Of a stretch of 64,000 bases of DNA, positions 18,642 to 29,612 are shown one piece after another; the first letter of the stretch is position 1, and every line of letters begins with the position of its first letter. Under the pieces are notes generated by a model that did not search any database, had not been told where the DNA came from, and was given only the letters and a program-made list of their open reading frames with translations. The position numbers and the translations under genes were made by a program. Origin of the DNA: Meira nashicola (taxonomy: Eukaryota; Basidiomycota; Exobasidiomycetes; Exobasidiales; Brachybasidiaceae); assembly GCA_001600355.1 (NCBI GenBank), contig BCJU01000001.1, positions 3,059,178 to 3,123,177 on the forward strand, in the 5' to 3' direction.

Positions 18642-19400
18642 ATTGTTTCAAATCTACCTTTTCATGGTTATCGTGATCGTTGATATATTGATGGTGATGT
18701 TTGTTTGTTCTAGCACTACCAAAAGGAAAGTCGGTAAAGATCCACTACGCCTACGCCTACGCAAAAGGGCGTACATTAGTGCCTGTTGATCTTTTTCCCC
18801 CCTTCCCCAAAGAAAAATATGCGGGCTGCCCCTTTCTCCTGTTTATGCTTGGTACAAATTCTAACAATAATTTCTTTGGATGTGGAGAAAAATACGCCGT
18901 AGAGCGGGCATTTTTTATTTTTCTTGAGCTACAGGCAACGTGTTAATTGATTGCTGCTGTCTAGCAGATTACGCTAGAAGACCTTCTTCTTTTCTTCTCT
19001 TTTGAGAATTGTAGGTGTTTTATATACGATATAAAGTGGTTATCGTACGTTCATCCGGTCATGCTTGAAAATGACTTCTGCGGCTCTAGCATAGTGAGAA
19101 GATAGTAGCTATGGATTCATCCCCTTTCCTTGTCGAGAGAGGTTTCAGATTTTGGACAGATCGGTGTTCGGTGATAGAGTGTTGCTGAGCATGCACAAAC
19201 AATGCAGCAATACAGCAGTGCCTACTTTTCAACCGGTTAGCGCAGCGCGTCGCTGACTTTTAATTGTGGGGCTTAAAGAAAAAGTAGCATTCACATATGA
19301 ATAAATGCACTACTTGTTCATCATCATCATCTTCTTCATTCAAACCTAAAAAGAAGATATCGATCTCATTATCTATAGAGCAATTCTTCTATAGATCAAT
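18642..19400. other. Divergent promoter region, SAC phosphatase and STT4
   Basis: 759 bp without a supported gene. It contains GCGCAGCGCG at 19240-19249 within TTAGCGCAGCGCGTCGC, AT-rich sequence, and a TCATCATCATCATC tract at about 19319-19335 in the STT4 leader. Confidence 0.5.
19240..19249. promoter_or_regulatory. GCGCAGCGC motif, copy 3
   Basis: GCGCAGCGCG about 150-160 bp upstream of the STT4 ATG. Same core as the other intergenic copies. Confidence 0.4.
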
Positions 19401-22400
19401 ATGGATTCTCTCGATCTTCCAACCCATCAATTGATCCTTGATGATTTAGCCATCAATTTAGCCGAAAGTGCAAAGAAAGGTCAGCTGACTTCTGGTGATA
19501 CAGCGAACATCTTTGGCTATGGTTCATCATCTTCTTCCTCCTCGAAATTCTTGCAAAGTACCGGAAAGATTTTAACTACATCTGCTGCTGAAACGCAAAT
19601 CGCATTATCATCTTTTGCAGCTTCAATCTCTTCTTCACAAGTAAAAGAAAATGAAGATGATCACTTATCTTCCCTCTTACCGCAAATTTTTACGACGCTC
19701 AATGATTTGACGATTAATTCGTTCGAAGAACGTATGGATTTCAAAGAGTGGCCTTTAGCTGATCAATTGGCGTTCTCTCTCACCTCAAACGTCTTACGTA
19801 TCGCAAAAAATGCGGAACAACATCGTACCCAATGCATTGATGCAATCGTATCATTAAGTGAAAAGTTGACATCTCGCTTGACTGCTTCCACCGGTGACGC
19901 ACATGCAATCGCAACTCGAATCGTTCCAGTTTTTCATGGTCTTTACCGTGCATTATCAACTATCTCATTTCCATGGATTTTGGACGAATTTGCTCGATTG
20001 ACAAACGCTTTAGCTCCTTTGACATCCTCCATTCACGTCACCCGTCGTTTAAATGACGCTCTCTTACAATTACCAGAGCAAGATTTGGCAATCACTCAAG
20101 CTGCTCGTGCTACACGTCGTAAGCCAAAGCAAGCTATCGTTCGACCCAATGATGACGATGATGGTCGCTCGCACGGTAGCGTAGATACCTTCTGGTCTGG
20201 TGATGAAGACAATGAAGAAGAAGAAGGTGCACTCGGTCAACAAGGTACATTTACCTTAAGTCCTGAAGATGATGACGACTCAAGTCATTACCGTTTGGCT
20301 TTACTATCTCATTATCGTCGCACGAGTCGTCCATTGTCAGGTCATTTCGTTCTTTGTGCTGCCACGGAGATTCTTGGTTCATCTTTGGCACAAAGTTTGG
20401 CAATCTTGGCGATTCCTCCCACTGATGCTCATCCAGGTCCACAAAAAGTTAGCTTTGAACAGTTCTTGGCTGATTCAGAAATTGCTACTCAAGCTGAAAA
20501 GTTCGATTTAGATCAAGTTCAAAGCATATCTGCTGAATCAGCAATTTCACGTAAAGCTTGGAAATTGTTGTTACGTCATGCCGTTCGAACTGGTTCAGGA
20601 TCTCTGCCTGATGAAGCAACAGGCAAACAAGGATCTTCTTTCTTATCATCCTTGCCACTTGTCGGTGGCTTACGTGCTTCTTCTAACGCATCTTCTGGCG
20701 TCTCTGCTGCAATTCGTTTGGCCAGTCGTGTATTCCATGACGTCCAACGTTTTGTTGAATCCGAACATCTCAAGCATGGTGAATTACTCATCGAACTTTA
20801 CTCTTTAGAGTCTTTGAGTGAATCATTAAAGCTTGGTGCTTTGGCTTCCGTTGCTCAAAGCGTATTGAGCAATTCTGCTGTAGAAAGTCATACTCTCATT
20901 CGTGTTCGTTCTTTGCTTTCCGAATCGGCATTCGTTTTCGATCCTTTAGTGCAAATGGCTGCATTACAAAGTACAAGTCTTTTGGTTCGCAATTATCCAA
21001 GTTTGTCTATGCCAATGACGACGCAACTTCGTCGATTTGCTGTGATGCCAATGGCCATGTTTGAATTAACACAAGGTGAACATGCTGCTCCTTCTCCTGT
21101 TTTGGCTGCAGCAGCAAAATGTTTGGCAACTTGCGTTACTGTCGCACCAGGAAATGATTTAGCAGTGTCAACAATGTACACTTTACTAAACTCTTTGGGT
21201 CGTGAAAGTGGTGGTACATCTGTAGGAGGTGTAGCAGGAGGTGCAATGTCTGTTCGTAGTGGCATCTCACGTGCTGTTACTGGTCGTGATTATTCGTTGA
21301 GTCGTTCGGGTACACAAACACTTGCTCACGGTGGCGCTTTAGGAGGTAAAACAGATGAACAACGTAGATTGATTCAAGTTAATACGATTGCCATTGTTTC
21401 TCGATTGGCACTTGAAGTTGGCACAAGAGATGTTTTAGCTTTGGCAATCTCTTTACTTCTTCAACGTTTACGTACATCTGATGAAGCAAGTGAAGCTGCA
21501 ATTTTGAACAATATCGTACCTTTAGCTCTCGCAGGTCCTAAACAATCTTATATGGACGTCATTCGTGCTTTCAGTCAATTTTCTCGTCAAGCTTTGACTG
21601 GTGGCGCTAATCGTCGTGCTGGTAGTATCATTCAAAGTCCTCAAATTCGCCTAGCTCGTGGTTTAGGTCGCTTGAAGGAAGGCGAGGAAGAAAAACTTGC
21701 TGGTGCTGCTGCTGCAAACGGTTCTACTGATCCAAATGCCAAAATCAATGCTCAACCAAATGGCTCCGCTGATGGTGAAGCACAGAAGCAAGCCGGCAGG
21801 AAGGAATTATATTTGGTCGAACTGTTACAATTGTTCGTCGAGAAGGGAAGTCAACTGCAAAGCTCTGCTGCTTCTGGTAAATTAGCTGGCAGTGAAGAGA
21901 GGGAATTAAAGTCTGATTTGCAAGGCTTACTATCTGTAATTGCTGCAGTTTTGGTGCATTCTGACATTAATCCTCAATTGGATCCTCGTATCGAAACGGT
22001 ATCTTTATTCCGTAATATGTGGTTACTCAGCACAATTGTGGGTATCACCGACAATCAAAAGCGTCGTGCAAGATCTGCATTCAATTCATCTTCTTCGCAT
22101 GAATCACCATTGACGTCCGCTTTGGGTATCATCTCCCTCAAAACACCTACATTGGTACCAGAAAGTGCACAAAATTATGTCGAGAGTGAATTGAAGTACA
22201 ATTCCGTTCTCAAACGTGATTATTCTGCTTCTGCTCTTGATGCTCAACGTAAGGAATTATCTGCATTAATACCAACACATAGCGCTGAAATTCGCTCTTT
22301 TGGTTTCCCACAAGTCACTTTCCTCAATACAATTTATCATTTGGAATGCACTCGAAGCAGTATGGGTATTCCTTCAATGGTTCTTTGGTACTTTGTCAAT

Positions 22401-25400
22401 GAAGGTTTGAACAATAGCAGTCTCGTTGGATCTATGCAAACTATTGCTGATAAAGTGATGGATTCCTACATGAGTGATTTATCTTATCAAGTTCAAGAAC
22501 ATTCACTCGATCCACGTGTTTCGGAAGAGGTAAAGAATTTCCTTTTGGGAAGTTGTCATCGTGTGGAAAAAGTACGATCGGTTTCACAACGTTCATTGGA
22601 TCGTTTGATCGGTGCTTATCCTGCCTTATTATGCGATGAAGAAGTAGTCGTAACAATTTTAGAAATGCTTACGCTACTTCGTCAAAGTTGTGAAGGTCAA
22701 TACCGCGATGAGTATTATCCTGTCTATCATTATACCTCAGACCGTGCTGGAATCGCTTTCGATCTTTCCGATTCATACACTGAAAGAGAGGAAATCCTAA
22801 CCAACTTTTTGGGACGTTCTCGACGTTATTTGCAACTCTTACTCGCTCGTGCTCCTGTCGAATTACAAGGTATCTTACAGCGATACTTGGGCACATTCGA
22901 TGATGAAACATTACCTCTTTCAACTGAATTGGGTAAATCGATCGCGATTGACTTTGCAAGAGCTTTGCCAACAGTTTCATCTGGTGTTCCCGATACCTTT
23001 TTGCCAAATTTGGGAGGTTGGCGTGCTGATAGCTCAAGTGCATTTGTGAACGAATTGACTGCCAAATCTACTTACTTTGGTGAAATGACAGGCATTCATT
23101 TGGCATTGACAAAAGGTTTAGTGGAATTGCAACGTGATCCTGAAAGTAATTTCTCCACAAAGAATGTTCGTGATTGCGAATTACAATTAGCTCAAGTATC
23201 AAAATCTTTACGTCAACGTAAAACTTTGCCATTTGCTGATTTGCGCAGATTGTTGTACCGTTCTGCTGCTTTAGCTGTTGCTCTGCCTCAATCCAATTTC
23301 GAACTTTTGCACTTTATCGTTTCGATTCCTTTGCTAAGCTTTACGCCTTCTGCAATCTCTACTGCTAGTCATGTTTGGACTTGGATCATCGGTGAACGTC
23401 CTTCTTTGGAAACGAAGATTATGGTTGAGATTACAATTGGATGGGGTTTAACGATCAAAGATCATCGTGGTTTATTCTCAAGAAAGATGGATTATAGACA
23501 TGCTTTATTGGAAAAGACAGAAATGACACCTTCCGATCGTGTTGCAACGACCAAAGAACGCGAAGAAGCAAGTCGTCAATTCACTCCTCATCTAACTTTG
23601 ATTCAATTATTGTCAAGTAGATTCGAAGCATTCCGTTACCGCGATCCATCTATGGTACTTGCATTAGTTCGTTTGATTCAAAGAACAGGATCTGCGACTG
23701 CTTTGATGAGCAGACATCCACTTTCGCGTGAAGTACGCTTTTCTATCGTTTTGTTTGGTTTGCGTTTATTGCAAGGAAGTCGTCTTGATGGTTTATTGGA
23801 ATATCAATTACGTTCTTCTCTTTACGATTTAGCTTTGGATTGGTTCGCCGTTCCACCTCAATGGTCTTTCGGATCTAACAGATTGCAATTAGCTTCAGAA
23901 ATGCAAATTCTACAACAATTATTGGATGTCCTTGCTAGTGATGAAGAACGTGCAGCGTTTGTCATTACATCTTTCCCTCCTTCTATCGAAGGAATTCGTT
24001 TACCTGGTCACAAGAGTATTGCTGCAATCAAGGCAGAAGTTCAACAACGTAAAAACCTTTTGCAAGTTTTGGTTGAGAATGAGTTAACTCATCTTAGTGT
24101 TTGGAATAATCCAATGAGTGAAAATTCACGTGGTGCAGACTTTGTAGGCCCAGTTACTCGTGGTCTCAATGATGCTAAATGGATCTATTTGGTGAATTTG
24201 GCATTCAAGATTAATCCACATATCGCCGTACAAATGGTTAAACGAACCAAGAATGAAGCTATCAAACGTGAAGTTGGTGTACTTGTACGCAGTCAACCAT
24301 CTCGTGCAGCCGATTGTCCAGAAGCTTTGGAATTCTTAGTGGAAGATCATTTAAGCCTTGCACGTAAACAAGAAACAGATCTTAAATGGTTGTTGTACTG
24401 GGAAGCAGTTACTCCTGTTGAAGGAATTCTACTATTCTTGCCTGAATATGGAAATGATCCTTACTTGTTGCAATATGCTATGCGTGCTTTGGAACATCAT
24501 CCTGTCGATTTAACTTTCTTCTACGTTCCACAATTGGTTCAAGCATTACGTGATGATGAATATGGTTATGTTGCTCAATTCATCTTTGAAACGAGTAAAA
24601 TTTCACAATTATTCTGTCATCAAATCATTTGGAATATGAAAGCAAACAGTTACAAAGATGATGATGCAGAAGTACCTGATCCAATGAAACCAACATTAGA
24701 TCGTATGACGGAATTAATCGTTGGTGCATTATCGGGAGAAGCGCAAGACTTTTACGATCGTGAATTTGGCTTCTTTAACGAAGTGACAAGTATCTCTGGT
24801 AAATTGAAGCCATACATTAAAAAGTCTAAACCCGAAAAGAAAGCAAAGATTGATGAAGAGATGGGCAAGATTAAGGTGGACCCTGGTGTTTATTTACCAA
24901 GTAATCCTGATGGTGTCGTTGTCGATTTGGCACGTAAATCCGGTAGACCTTTGCAATCTCACGCAAAAGCACCATTTATGGCCACTTTCTTAGTTCGTCG
25001 TGAAGTTCCTAAACATCAAGTGAAAAATGTGAAAGCAGGAGAGATTGCAAAACAAGATGCAGCAACTTCGGGTAAAGATACATCTGGAGCTGATACAGCA
25101 ATTGATACAAAGCCCGAAGAAAAGATTTCAGTAGAAGTTTGGCAATCTGCAATTTTCAAAGTTGGTGATGATTGTCGTCAAGATGTTTTAGCTTTACAAG
25201 CGATTGCAATGTTTAAGAATATTTGGCAAAGTGTAGGATTGGATTTATATTTATATCCTTATCGTGTTACCGCAACAGGACCAGGTTGTGGTGTGATCGA
25301 TGTCGTTCCAAATGCAACAAGTCGTGATGAAATGGGTCGTGCACAAATTAACGATCTTAATGCTTTCTTTTTACAACGATTTGGAAATGCAAATAGTATT

Positions 25401-25916
25401 TCTTATCAACAAGCACGCTTAAACTTCGTTCGTAGTATGGCAGGTTATTCTTTAGCATGTCATTTATTGCAAATTCGTGATAGACATAATGGTAACATTA
25501 TGATTGATGGAGAAGGACATTTGGTTCATATCGATTTCGGTTTCTTATTCGAAATTGGACCTGGTGGAATGCGTTTCGAACCATTCTCATTCAAGATGTC
25601 ACAAGAATTCTTGAATGTTATGGGACCAACAGGTTATACATTATTTAAACAATTAGTCGTTTCAGGTTTCTTAGCTTTAAGACCTTATACGGAACAATTG
25701 ATTGGATTATGTAGAATGATGTATGGAACAGATTTACCTTCTTTCAAAGGTTTACCAACTTTTGATCATTTACGTGATCGATTCAAACCTGATTTGAGCG
25801 ATCGTGAAGCTGCTCAACATGCAATCACTCTAATCGATGACGCTCATTTGAACCGTAGAGCTGTCTTTTACGATCAAATTCAAAAACTTCAAAATGGTAT
25901 TCCATATCAAAAGTGA
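19401..25916 (+). CDS. STT4: Phosphatidylinositol 4-kinase, STT4/PI4KA type
   Basis: 2171 residues in one uninterrupted exon, close to yeast Stt4 (about 1900) plus insertions. The first 1500 residues form a helical solenoid with acidic and Ser-rich loops (for example DDDDGRSHGS near 250). A PIK helical domain follows at roughly 1560-1750 (PLSREVRFSIVLFGL... and LLYWEAVTPVEGILLFLPEYGNDPYLLQYAMRAL). The lipid-kinase domain covers about 1915-2171: KVGDDCRQDVLALQ near the ATP site, catalytic loop RDRHNGN with Asp2027, and HIDFGF with Asp2045. Known: it makes PI4P at the plasma membrane together with the Efr3/Ypp1 scaffold, needed for cell-wall integrity and morphogenesis. It is transcribed away from a Sac-type phosphatase acting on related lipids. 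Confidence 0.98.
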   Translation: MDSLDLPTHQLILDDLAINLAESAKKGQLTSGDTANIFGYGSSSSSSSKFLQSTGKILTTSAAETQIALSSFAASISSSQVKENEDDHLSSLLPQIFTTLNDLTINSFEERMDFKEWPLADQLAFSLTSNVLRIAKNAEQHRTQCIDAIVSLSEKLTSRLTASTGDAHAIATRIVPVFHGLYRALSTISFPWILDEFARLTNALAPLTSSIHVTRRLNDALLQLPEQDLAITQAARATRRKPKQAIVRPNDDDDGRSHGSVDTFWSGDEDNEEEEGALGQQGTFTLSPEDDDDSSHYRLALLSHYRRTSRPLSGHFVLCAATEILGSSLAQSLAILAIPPTDAHPGPQKVSFEQFLADSEIATQAEKFDLDQVQSISAESAISRKAWKLLLRHAVRTGSGSLPDEATGKQGSSFLSSLPLVGGLRASSNASSGVSAAIRLASRVFHDVQRFVESEHLKHGELLIELYSLESLSESLKLGALASVAQSVLSNSAVESHTLIRVRSLLSESAFVFDPLVQMAALQSTSLLVRNYPSLSMPMTTQLRRFAVMPMAMFELTQGEHAAPSPVLAAAAKCLATCVTVAPGNDLAVSTMYTLLNSLGRESGGTSVGGVAGGAMSVRSGISRAVTGRDYSLSRSGTQTLAHGGALGGKTDEQRRLIQVNTIAIVSRLALEVGTRDVLALAISLLLQRLRTSDEASEAAILNNIVPLALAGPKQSYMDVIRAFSQFSRQALTGGANRRAGSIIQSPQIRLARGLGRLKEGEEEKLAGAAAANGSTDPNAKINAQPNGSADGEAQKQAGRKELYLVELLQLFVEKGSQLQSSAASGKLAGSEERELKSDLQGLLSVIAAVLVHSDINPQLDPRIETVSLFRNMWLLSTIVGITDNQKRRARSAFNSSSSHESPLTSALGIISLKTPTLVPESAQNYVESELKYNSVLKRDYSASALDAQRKELSALIPTHSAEIRSFGFPQVTFLNTIYHLECTRSSMGIPSMVLWYFVNEGLNNSSLVGSMQTIADKVMDSYMSDLSYQVQEHSLDPRVSEEVKNFLLGSCHRVEKVRSVSQRSLDRLIGAYPALLCDEEVVVTILEMLTLLRQSCEGQYRDEYYPVYHYTSDRAGIAFDLSDSYTEREEILTNFLGRSRRYLQLLLARAPVELQGILQRYLGTFDDETLPLSTELGKSIAIDFARALPTVSSGVPDTFLPNLGGWRADSSSAFVNELTAKSTYFGEMTGIHLALTKGLVELQRDPESNFSTKNVRDCELQLAQVSKSLRQRKTLPFADLRRLLYRSAALAVALPQSNFELLHFIVSIPLLSFTPSAISTASHVWTWIIGERPSLETKIMVEITIGWGLTIKDHRGLFSRKMDYRHALLEKTEMTPSDRVATTKEREEASRQFTPHLTLIQLLSSRFEAFRYRDPSMVLALVRLIQRTGSATALMSRHPLSREVRFSIVLFGLRLLQGSRLDGLLEYQLRSSLYDLALDWFAVPPQWSFGSNRLQLASEMQILQQLLDVLASDEERAAFVITSFPPSIEGIRLPGHKSIAAIKAEVQQRKNLLQVLVENELTHLSVWNNPMSENSRGADFVGPVTRGLNDAKWIYLVNLAFKINPHIAVQMVKRTKNEAIKREVGVLVRSQPSRAADCPEALEFLVEDHLSLARKQETDLKWLLYWEAVTPVEGILLFLPEYGNDPYLLQYAMRALEHHPVDLTFFYVPQLVQALRDDEYGYVAQFIFETSKISQLFCHQIIWNMKANSYKDDDAEVPDPMKPTLDRMTELIVGALSGEAQDFYDREFGFFNEVTSISGKLKPYIKKSKPEKKAKIDEEMGKIKVDPGVYLPSNPDGVVVDLARKSGRPLQSHAKAPFMATFLVRREVPKHQVKNVKAGEIAKQDAATSGKDTSGADTAIDTKPEEKISVEVWQSAIFKVGDDCRQDVLALQAIAMFKNIWQSVGLDLYLYPYRVTATGPGCGVIDVVPNATSRDEMGRAQINDLNAFFLQRFGNANSISYQQARLNFVRSMAGYSLACHLLQIRDRHNGNIMIDGEGHLVHIDFGFLFEIGPGGMRFEPFSFKMSQEFLNVMGPTGYTLFKQLVVSGFLALRPYTEQLIGLCRMMYGTDLPSFKGLPTFDHLRDRFKPDLSDREAAQHAITLIDDAHLNRRAVFYDQIQKLQNGIPYQK

Positions 25917-26055
25917 TCAATTTGAATCGAGTTTCTTTTATAGTTCTTTCATATTTTCTCAATTTATCTTTTCTTTTATCTCTAGCACTGTTTGTTGTAT
26001 AGCATAAGGCTTTAGGGTGCTTACGCGCTTAATGCCCCTCCCTTGTTTGGCACAA

Positions 26056-26065
26056 GCGCAGCGCA
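26056..26065. promoter_or_regulatory. GCGCAGCGC motif, copy 4
   Basis: GCGCAGCGCA about 131-140 bp upstream of the ARPC2 ATG, in the 279 bp between STT4 and ARPC2. Confidence 0.4.
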
Positions 26066-26195
26066 CAGCATGTGAATTGACGGTGCGCACGGCCATTTCA
26101 CAGCCAGCGATTTTGAACACATCCACAATACAATTCCGATCCCCACAAACCATCTTCTCACCTTCCCTCATCACATCACTTCAAACGACGAAAAG

Positions 26196-27287
26196 ATGAT
26201 CTTGCTGGAATCCGAAAACCTTTTGATAAAGGATCTATTGGGTAAACACTTCAATCAGCCTGGTCCAGTAGATCAAACATTAACAGATTTCGATGGAGTG
26301 AGATATCATGTAGAATCAACAAAGACTGGTCCTTTGACTTTGAGTATGGGTATTCATTGGTGGCAGGATTTAGCACAAAATGGAGCTTTAGATATTCTTA
26401 AACGTGAATATGGACCTTTTATCAAATCGGAAACAAATGTCGGTTATAATATCACTCTCGAATTCGATCAAACAAACATTCCAACCGATCCAACAACACG
26501 AACCGAATTAGTTCGTTCTCTTTCACTTCTCAAAAGGAATGCAATGGCAGCACCTTTTGAACGTGCATTTTCCATTCAAGCTAAATTGGAAAAAGAAGCA
26601 GAAGCAGCTGCAGGTCAACAAGTAGAACCTGTAAAGCCAGAAGTGATGATCATTCGTTATCGTGATGATGAAGCATTTTATGTGATCCCAAGTGTTGATC
26701 GTGTAACGGTTGTATTCTCTACTGTTTTTCAAGATGAAACTGATCGAATTTTTGGTAAAGTATTTTTACAAGAATTCGTTGATGCACGTAGACAGCCTTC
26801 AATTCAAAATGCACCTCAAGTTTTATACTCAAACAGAGAACCTCCATTGGAAATTCGTTCAATTCCTGGCTTGAGTAGAGGAGAAGATGTTGGTTATGTC
26901 ACCTTTGTCCTCTTCCCTCGTCATTTCCAAAATCCAGACACTGCACATTCCACAATTTCACGCATACAATTATTCCGCGACTATTTACACTATCACAGTG
27001 AGTACAGTCATCAATCGAATCTCTCTTTTCATGCTCATACTGATATTCCCACCCCTCTATCCTACAAATACAGTCAAATGCTCTAAAGCATACATGCATA
27101 GCCGTATGAGACATCGGGTAGCAGAATTCCTTAAAGTTCTCAACCGAGCCAAACCTGAACAAGCAGAAAAGGAGCGAAAGACAGCCAGGTACGTGAGAAA
27201 CTTATTGTCGAAATTGGATTTTCTGAAACTGACTTATATTTTTCATCTTTCACACAACTCAGTGGACGCACATTCCGACGGGCTTGA
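26196..27287 (+). CDS. ARC35: Arp2/3 complex subunit 2 (p34-Arc), three exons
   Basis: Joined exons 26196-26997, 27074-27188 and 27263-27287 give 313 residues. The first intron starts GTGAGT and ends ACAG (76 bp); the second starts GTACGT and ends CTCAG (74 bp). Splicing restores the family C-terminus: [20 protein letters not shown], then AEFLKVLNRAKPEQ and a short ending SGRTFRRA; without it the frame runs into non-conserved sequence. The N-terminus (MILLESENLLIKDLL) and MGIHWWQDL are typical of ARPC2. Known role: with ARPC4 it forms the core of the Arp2/3 complex, binding the mother filament and nucleating branched actin at endocytic patches. Convergent with cyclophilin-40, with 93 bp between stops. 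Confidence 0.95.
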
Positions 27288-27380
27288 TGTAGCGGATAGC
27301 ATTTATGATATGAGAAAATACATTGATGTGTTTATTATTTACTGATAGTCTTTTTATTGAGAGAGATGTTGTGTGCATTT

Positions 27381-28628
27381 TTACTTACTGCTGCCAAACA
27401 TTTTTCCATATGCTGCCTTTTGTCTTTCGAGACGTTGCTTCTTCAGAGCGGCCAATTGGTTCTTTTCCTTGACGATTGCTGCATCCCCAGGAGCATACTT
27501 CAAAGCCCTGTCTAAATCAGAAATTGCAAAATCTTCTTCACGTTTTACCAATTTTGCCAAAGCACGTCTGTAGTATGCTTTTGCCAAATTTGCCTTTGCA
27601 TCTGCTGAAAGCTCTTCCCATGATCCAGTGTTCTCCAATCGTTCGATTGCTTGCGAGGTGAGCTTTTCAGCTTCGACGGCCATTGCTGATGCAGTTTTTG
27701 ATGTGGTTCCCTTTTCTGCTACTTTTGCTTCTGCTTGTGCTACTTTGATGGCACACAGTGCACCATTCAATTGCAAAGGTGTCCGTAGATTGACGTAATC
27801 TGTTGCAAAAGGTTCCTTGGAAGCATGTGAATCTGGCAATTCGGGATTATTAAGGAGGTATCGCAATGCTTTCGTATATTTCTCAAAAGCGAGCTGGAAT
27901 TGACCCTTGCCGAACAATCCATTACCCATCGTTCGAAGTTCAGAAGCGATTTTGAAAGCCACATCTGGGTCGTCTACGTCTAATTTTGTTCCTTCACAGT
28001 CTTCTGGGAAATCTTCATAACTATCGCCAGTTTCATCTGCACCGATACCGTAATCTGAGCTACCTTCTGGAATTTGACCGCAATCAGCAATAGTAATTGG
28101 ATCTTTTGGTCGATCTTGTTCGCCAGTTGGTGTACTTTCGATTCGTCTAACTACACTCTTTCCGGCCAAAACTCTACCAAAGACGACATGTTTTCCATCG
28201 AGATGTGGAGTGGGAACGGTAGTGATGAAGAATTGCGAACCATTAGTATTTGGTCCTGCGTTTGCCATACTTAATAAGAACGGTTTATCATGTTTACCTG
28301 TTAAATCTTCATCTTCAAACTTTTCTCCATAAATTGAAATACCGCCAGTACCATCGCCTCTTGTAAAATCACCACCTTGAATCATGAATTGTGGAATTAC
28401 ACGATGAAAGGTACTATTTTTAAAATGAATACCTTCTTTTTCGCCTGTACTTAAAACTCGAAAATTTTCCGCTGTTTTTGGTACTTTGTCGGCATACAAT
28501 TCTAATACGATTCTATTACCGCCTTTTCTCGTCGTTGCAGAAGCGGGAGAAGAAGGTAAATCGATATCGAAATATACGATTGGGTTGCCCGGCTTTGGGC
28601 CAGCATTATTTGTTGTTTCGGAAGACAT
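27381..28628 (-). CDS. CPR6: Cyclophilin-40 peptidyl-prolyl isomerase with TPR repeats
   Basis: 415 residues, one exon. The N-terminal cyclophilin domain (about 15-185) shows the usual active-site blocks: [59 protein letters not shown] and [13 protein letters not shown] linker leads to a C-terminal TPR domain from about 225: [26 protein letters not shown], a middle repeat ([12 protein letters not shown]) and [28 protein letters not shown]. This architecture is that of Cyp40/Cpr6-Cpr7, which bind the Hsp90 C-terminus through the TPRs and act on client maturation. The basic tail ([16 protein letters not shown]) is usual for the group. Cytosolic. Confidence 0.96.
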   Translation of the reverse strand: MSSETTNNAGPKPGNPIVYFDIDLPSSPASATTRKGGNRIVLELYADKVPKTAENFRVLSTGEKEGIHFKNSTFHRVIPQFMIQGGDFTRGDGTGGISIYGEKFEDEDLTGKHDKPFLLSMANAGPNTNGSQFFITTVPTPHLDGKHVVFGRVLAGKSVVRRIESTPTGEQDRPKDPITIADCGQIPEGSSDYGIGADETGDSYEDFPEDCEGTKLDVDDPDVAFKIASELRTMGNGLFGKGQFQLAFEKYTKALRYLLNNPELPDSHASKEPFATDYVNLRTPLQLNGALCAIKVAQAEAKVAEKGTTSKTASAMAVEAEKLTSQAIERLENTGSWEELSADAKANLAKAYYRRALAKLVKREEDFAISDLDRALKYAPGDAAIVKEKNQLAALKKQRLERQKAAYGKMFGSSK

Positions 28629-29149
28629 TTTTGTATGGTTGGTAATTTGGTCAGAAAGATAAAAAACAAAATAGGATTTTAAACAATAGCAGCAAAAGCA
28701 ATCTTCCTAAAATTCTAGAATTTTGACTTCGCGCACGGACGATCTGGAAGGTTCCAGAGGTTGAATAAGGCTGAAGCGCGTCTGACTCTCTCATTTGTTC
28801 GGATTATTCGCCATATGTCTAGGACAAGATAGAAATACTTTATCAATATGATGATCAGAAGTGGTGTCAGATTGTCTTCTCTTGTCTCTGAAAGTAGACT
28901 AGTCCCAGTCAGTCCCTGATGGGGAAATCGATGGTGAAATTCTTTGCTTGTGCTGTACTGTGCAATTTTGCTTTGATGAAGCAGCATTCATTCAATCTAT
29001 TAACAATCGACTCGGATATTCGTGCTGATCTTTAATTGTCAAACAAGCACATTTTGAGAGTGATGCCTGTATTTGTGTTTTATGTGACAGGATACTATAA
29101 TACAGTGAATTGCTATGCAATTTCTCAAATTGTAACAACCTTCCCAAAG
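28629..29149. other. Intergenic, CPR6 promoter and DPM3 3' flank
   Basis: 521 bp with no gene that I can support. A 90-codon minus-strand ORF at 28715-28987 has no recognisable features or coding character. Confidence 0.5.
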
Positions 29150-29612
29150 TCAATCAATATTGACGCCTCTTGAACCCAAATAATCTTTTGCGTTTTTGAT
29201 ATCCTTTAAGGGAGAGAAAGGAAAAAGAGAAGCGATCAAAAGAAAAGAGATTAGCATACAATTACTCATACAATTGAAAAATGGCCAGCACTCACAATCA
29301 TCAAATCATCGTATGCTTTTGGAACATCATTGAATGTCCATAATCCCCAGCCGATTTGAAATAGAAGATACGATCCAGTCGAAACAAGAACCCACCAAGG
29401 AATCTGTTTAACGCAAAAAAGATGTAAGAGAGAAATATTAGCAAACCTATTGAATCTTGAATACTTTAGAAGAATAAACTCACAGCTGATAAGATTTCCT
29501 GTTTGGCTGTATGATCGATAATTGGAATAGGCAGAACGTCAAGCAAGAGAAGAAGCCATATTGCCGACAAAATTGCTGCACTTGTGAAGAATCGTTGAGC
29601 TCTAGTCGTCAT
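29150..29612 (-). CDS. DPM3: Dolichol-phosphate mannose synthase subunit 3 (three exons)
   Basis: Exons 29612-29484, 29403-29296 and 29203-29150 (minus strand) join to 96 residues, close to the ~92 of Dpm3. Introns are 80 bp and 92 bp with GTGAGT donors, CAG and AAAG acceptors, and GCTAAT-like branch sites; all junctions are in phase 0. The product starts MTTRAQRFFTSAAILSAIW and has two hydrophobic segments (about 10-30 and 44-67, IPWWVLVSTGSYLLFQIGWG). It ends with the short conserved cytosolic part: FNDVPKAYDDLM, then DIKNAKDYLGSRGVNID. Known: Dpm3 tethers the catalytic Dpm1 to the ER membrane, supplying Dol-P-Man for N-glycans, O-mannosylation and GPI anchors. It is too fragmented to show as one long ORF, so it would be missed by simple ORF calling. 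Confidence 0.9.

Noticed and set aside
19231..19253. A-box-like TTAGCGCAGCGCG suggesting a tRNA
   Set aside because: No B-box or cloverleaf follows; it is one of the recurring GCGCAGCGC motifs.
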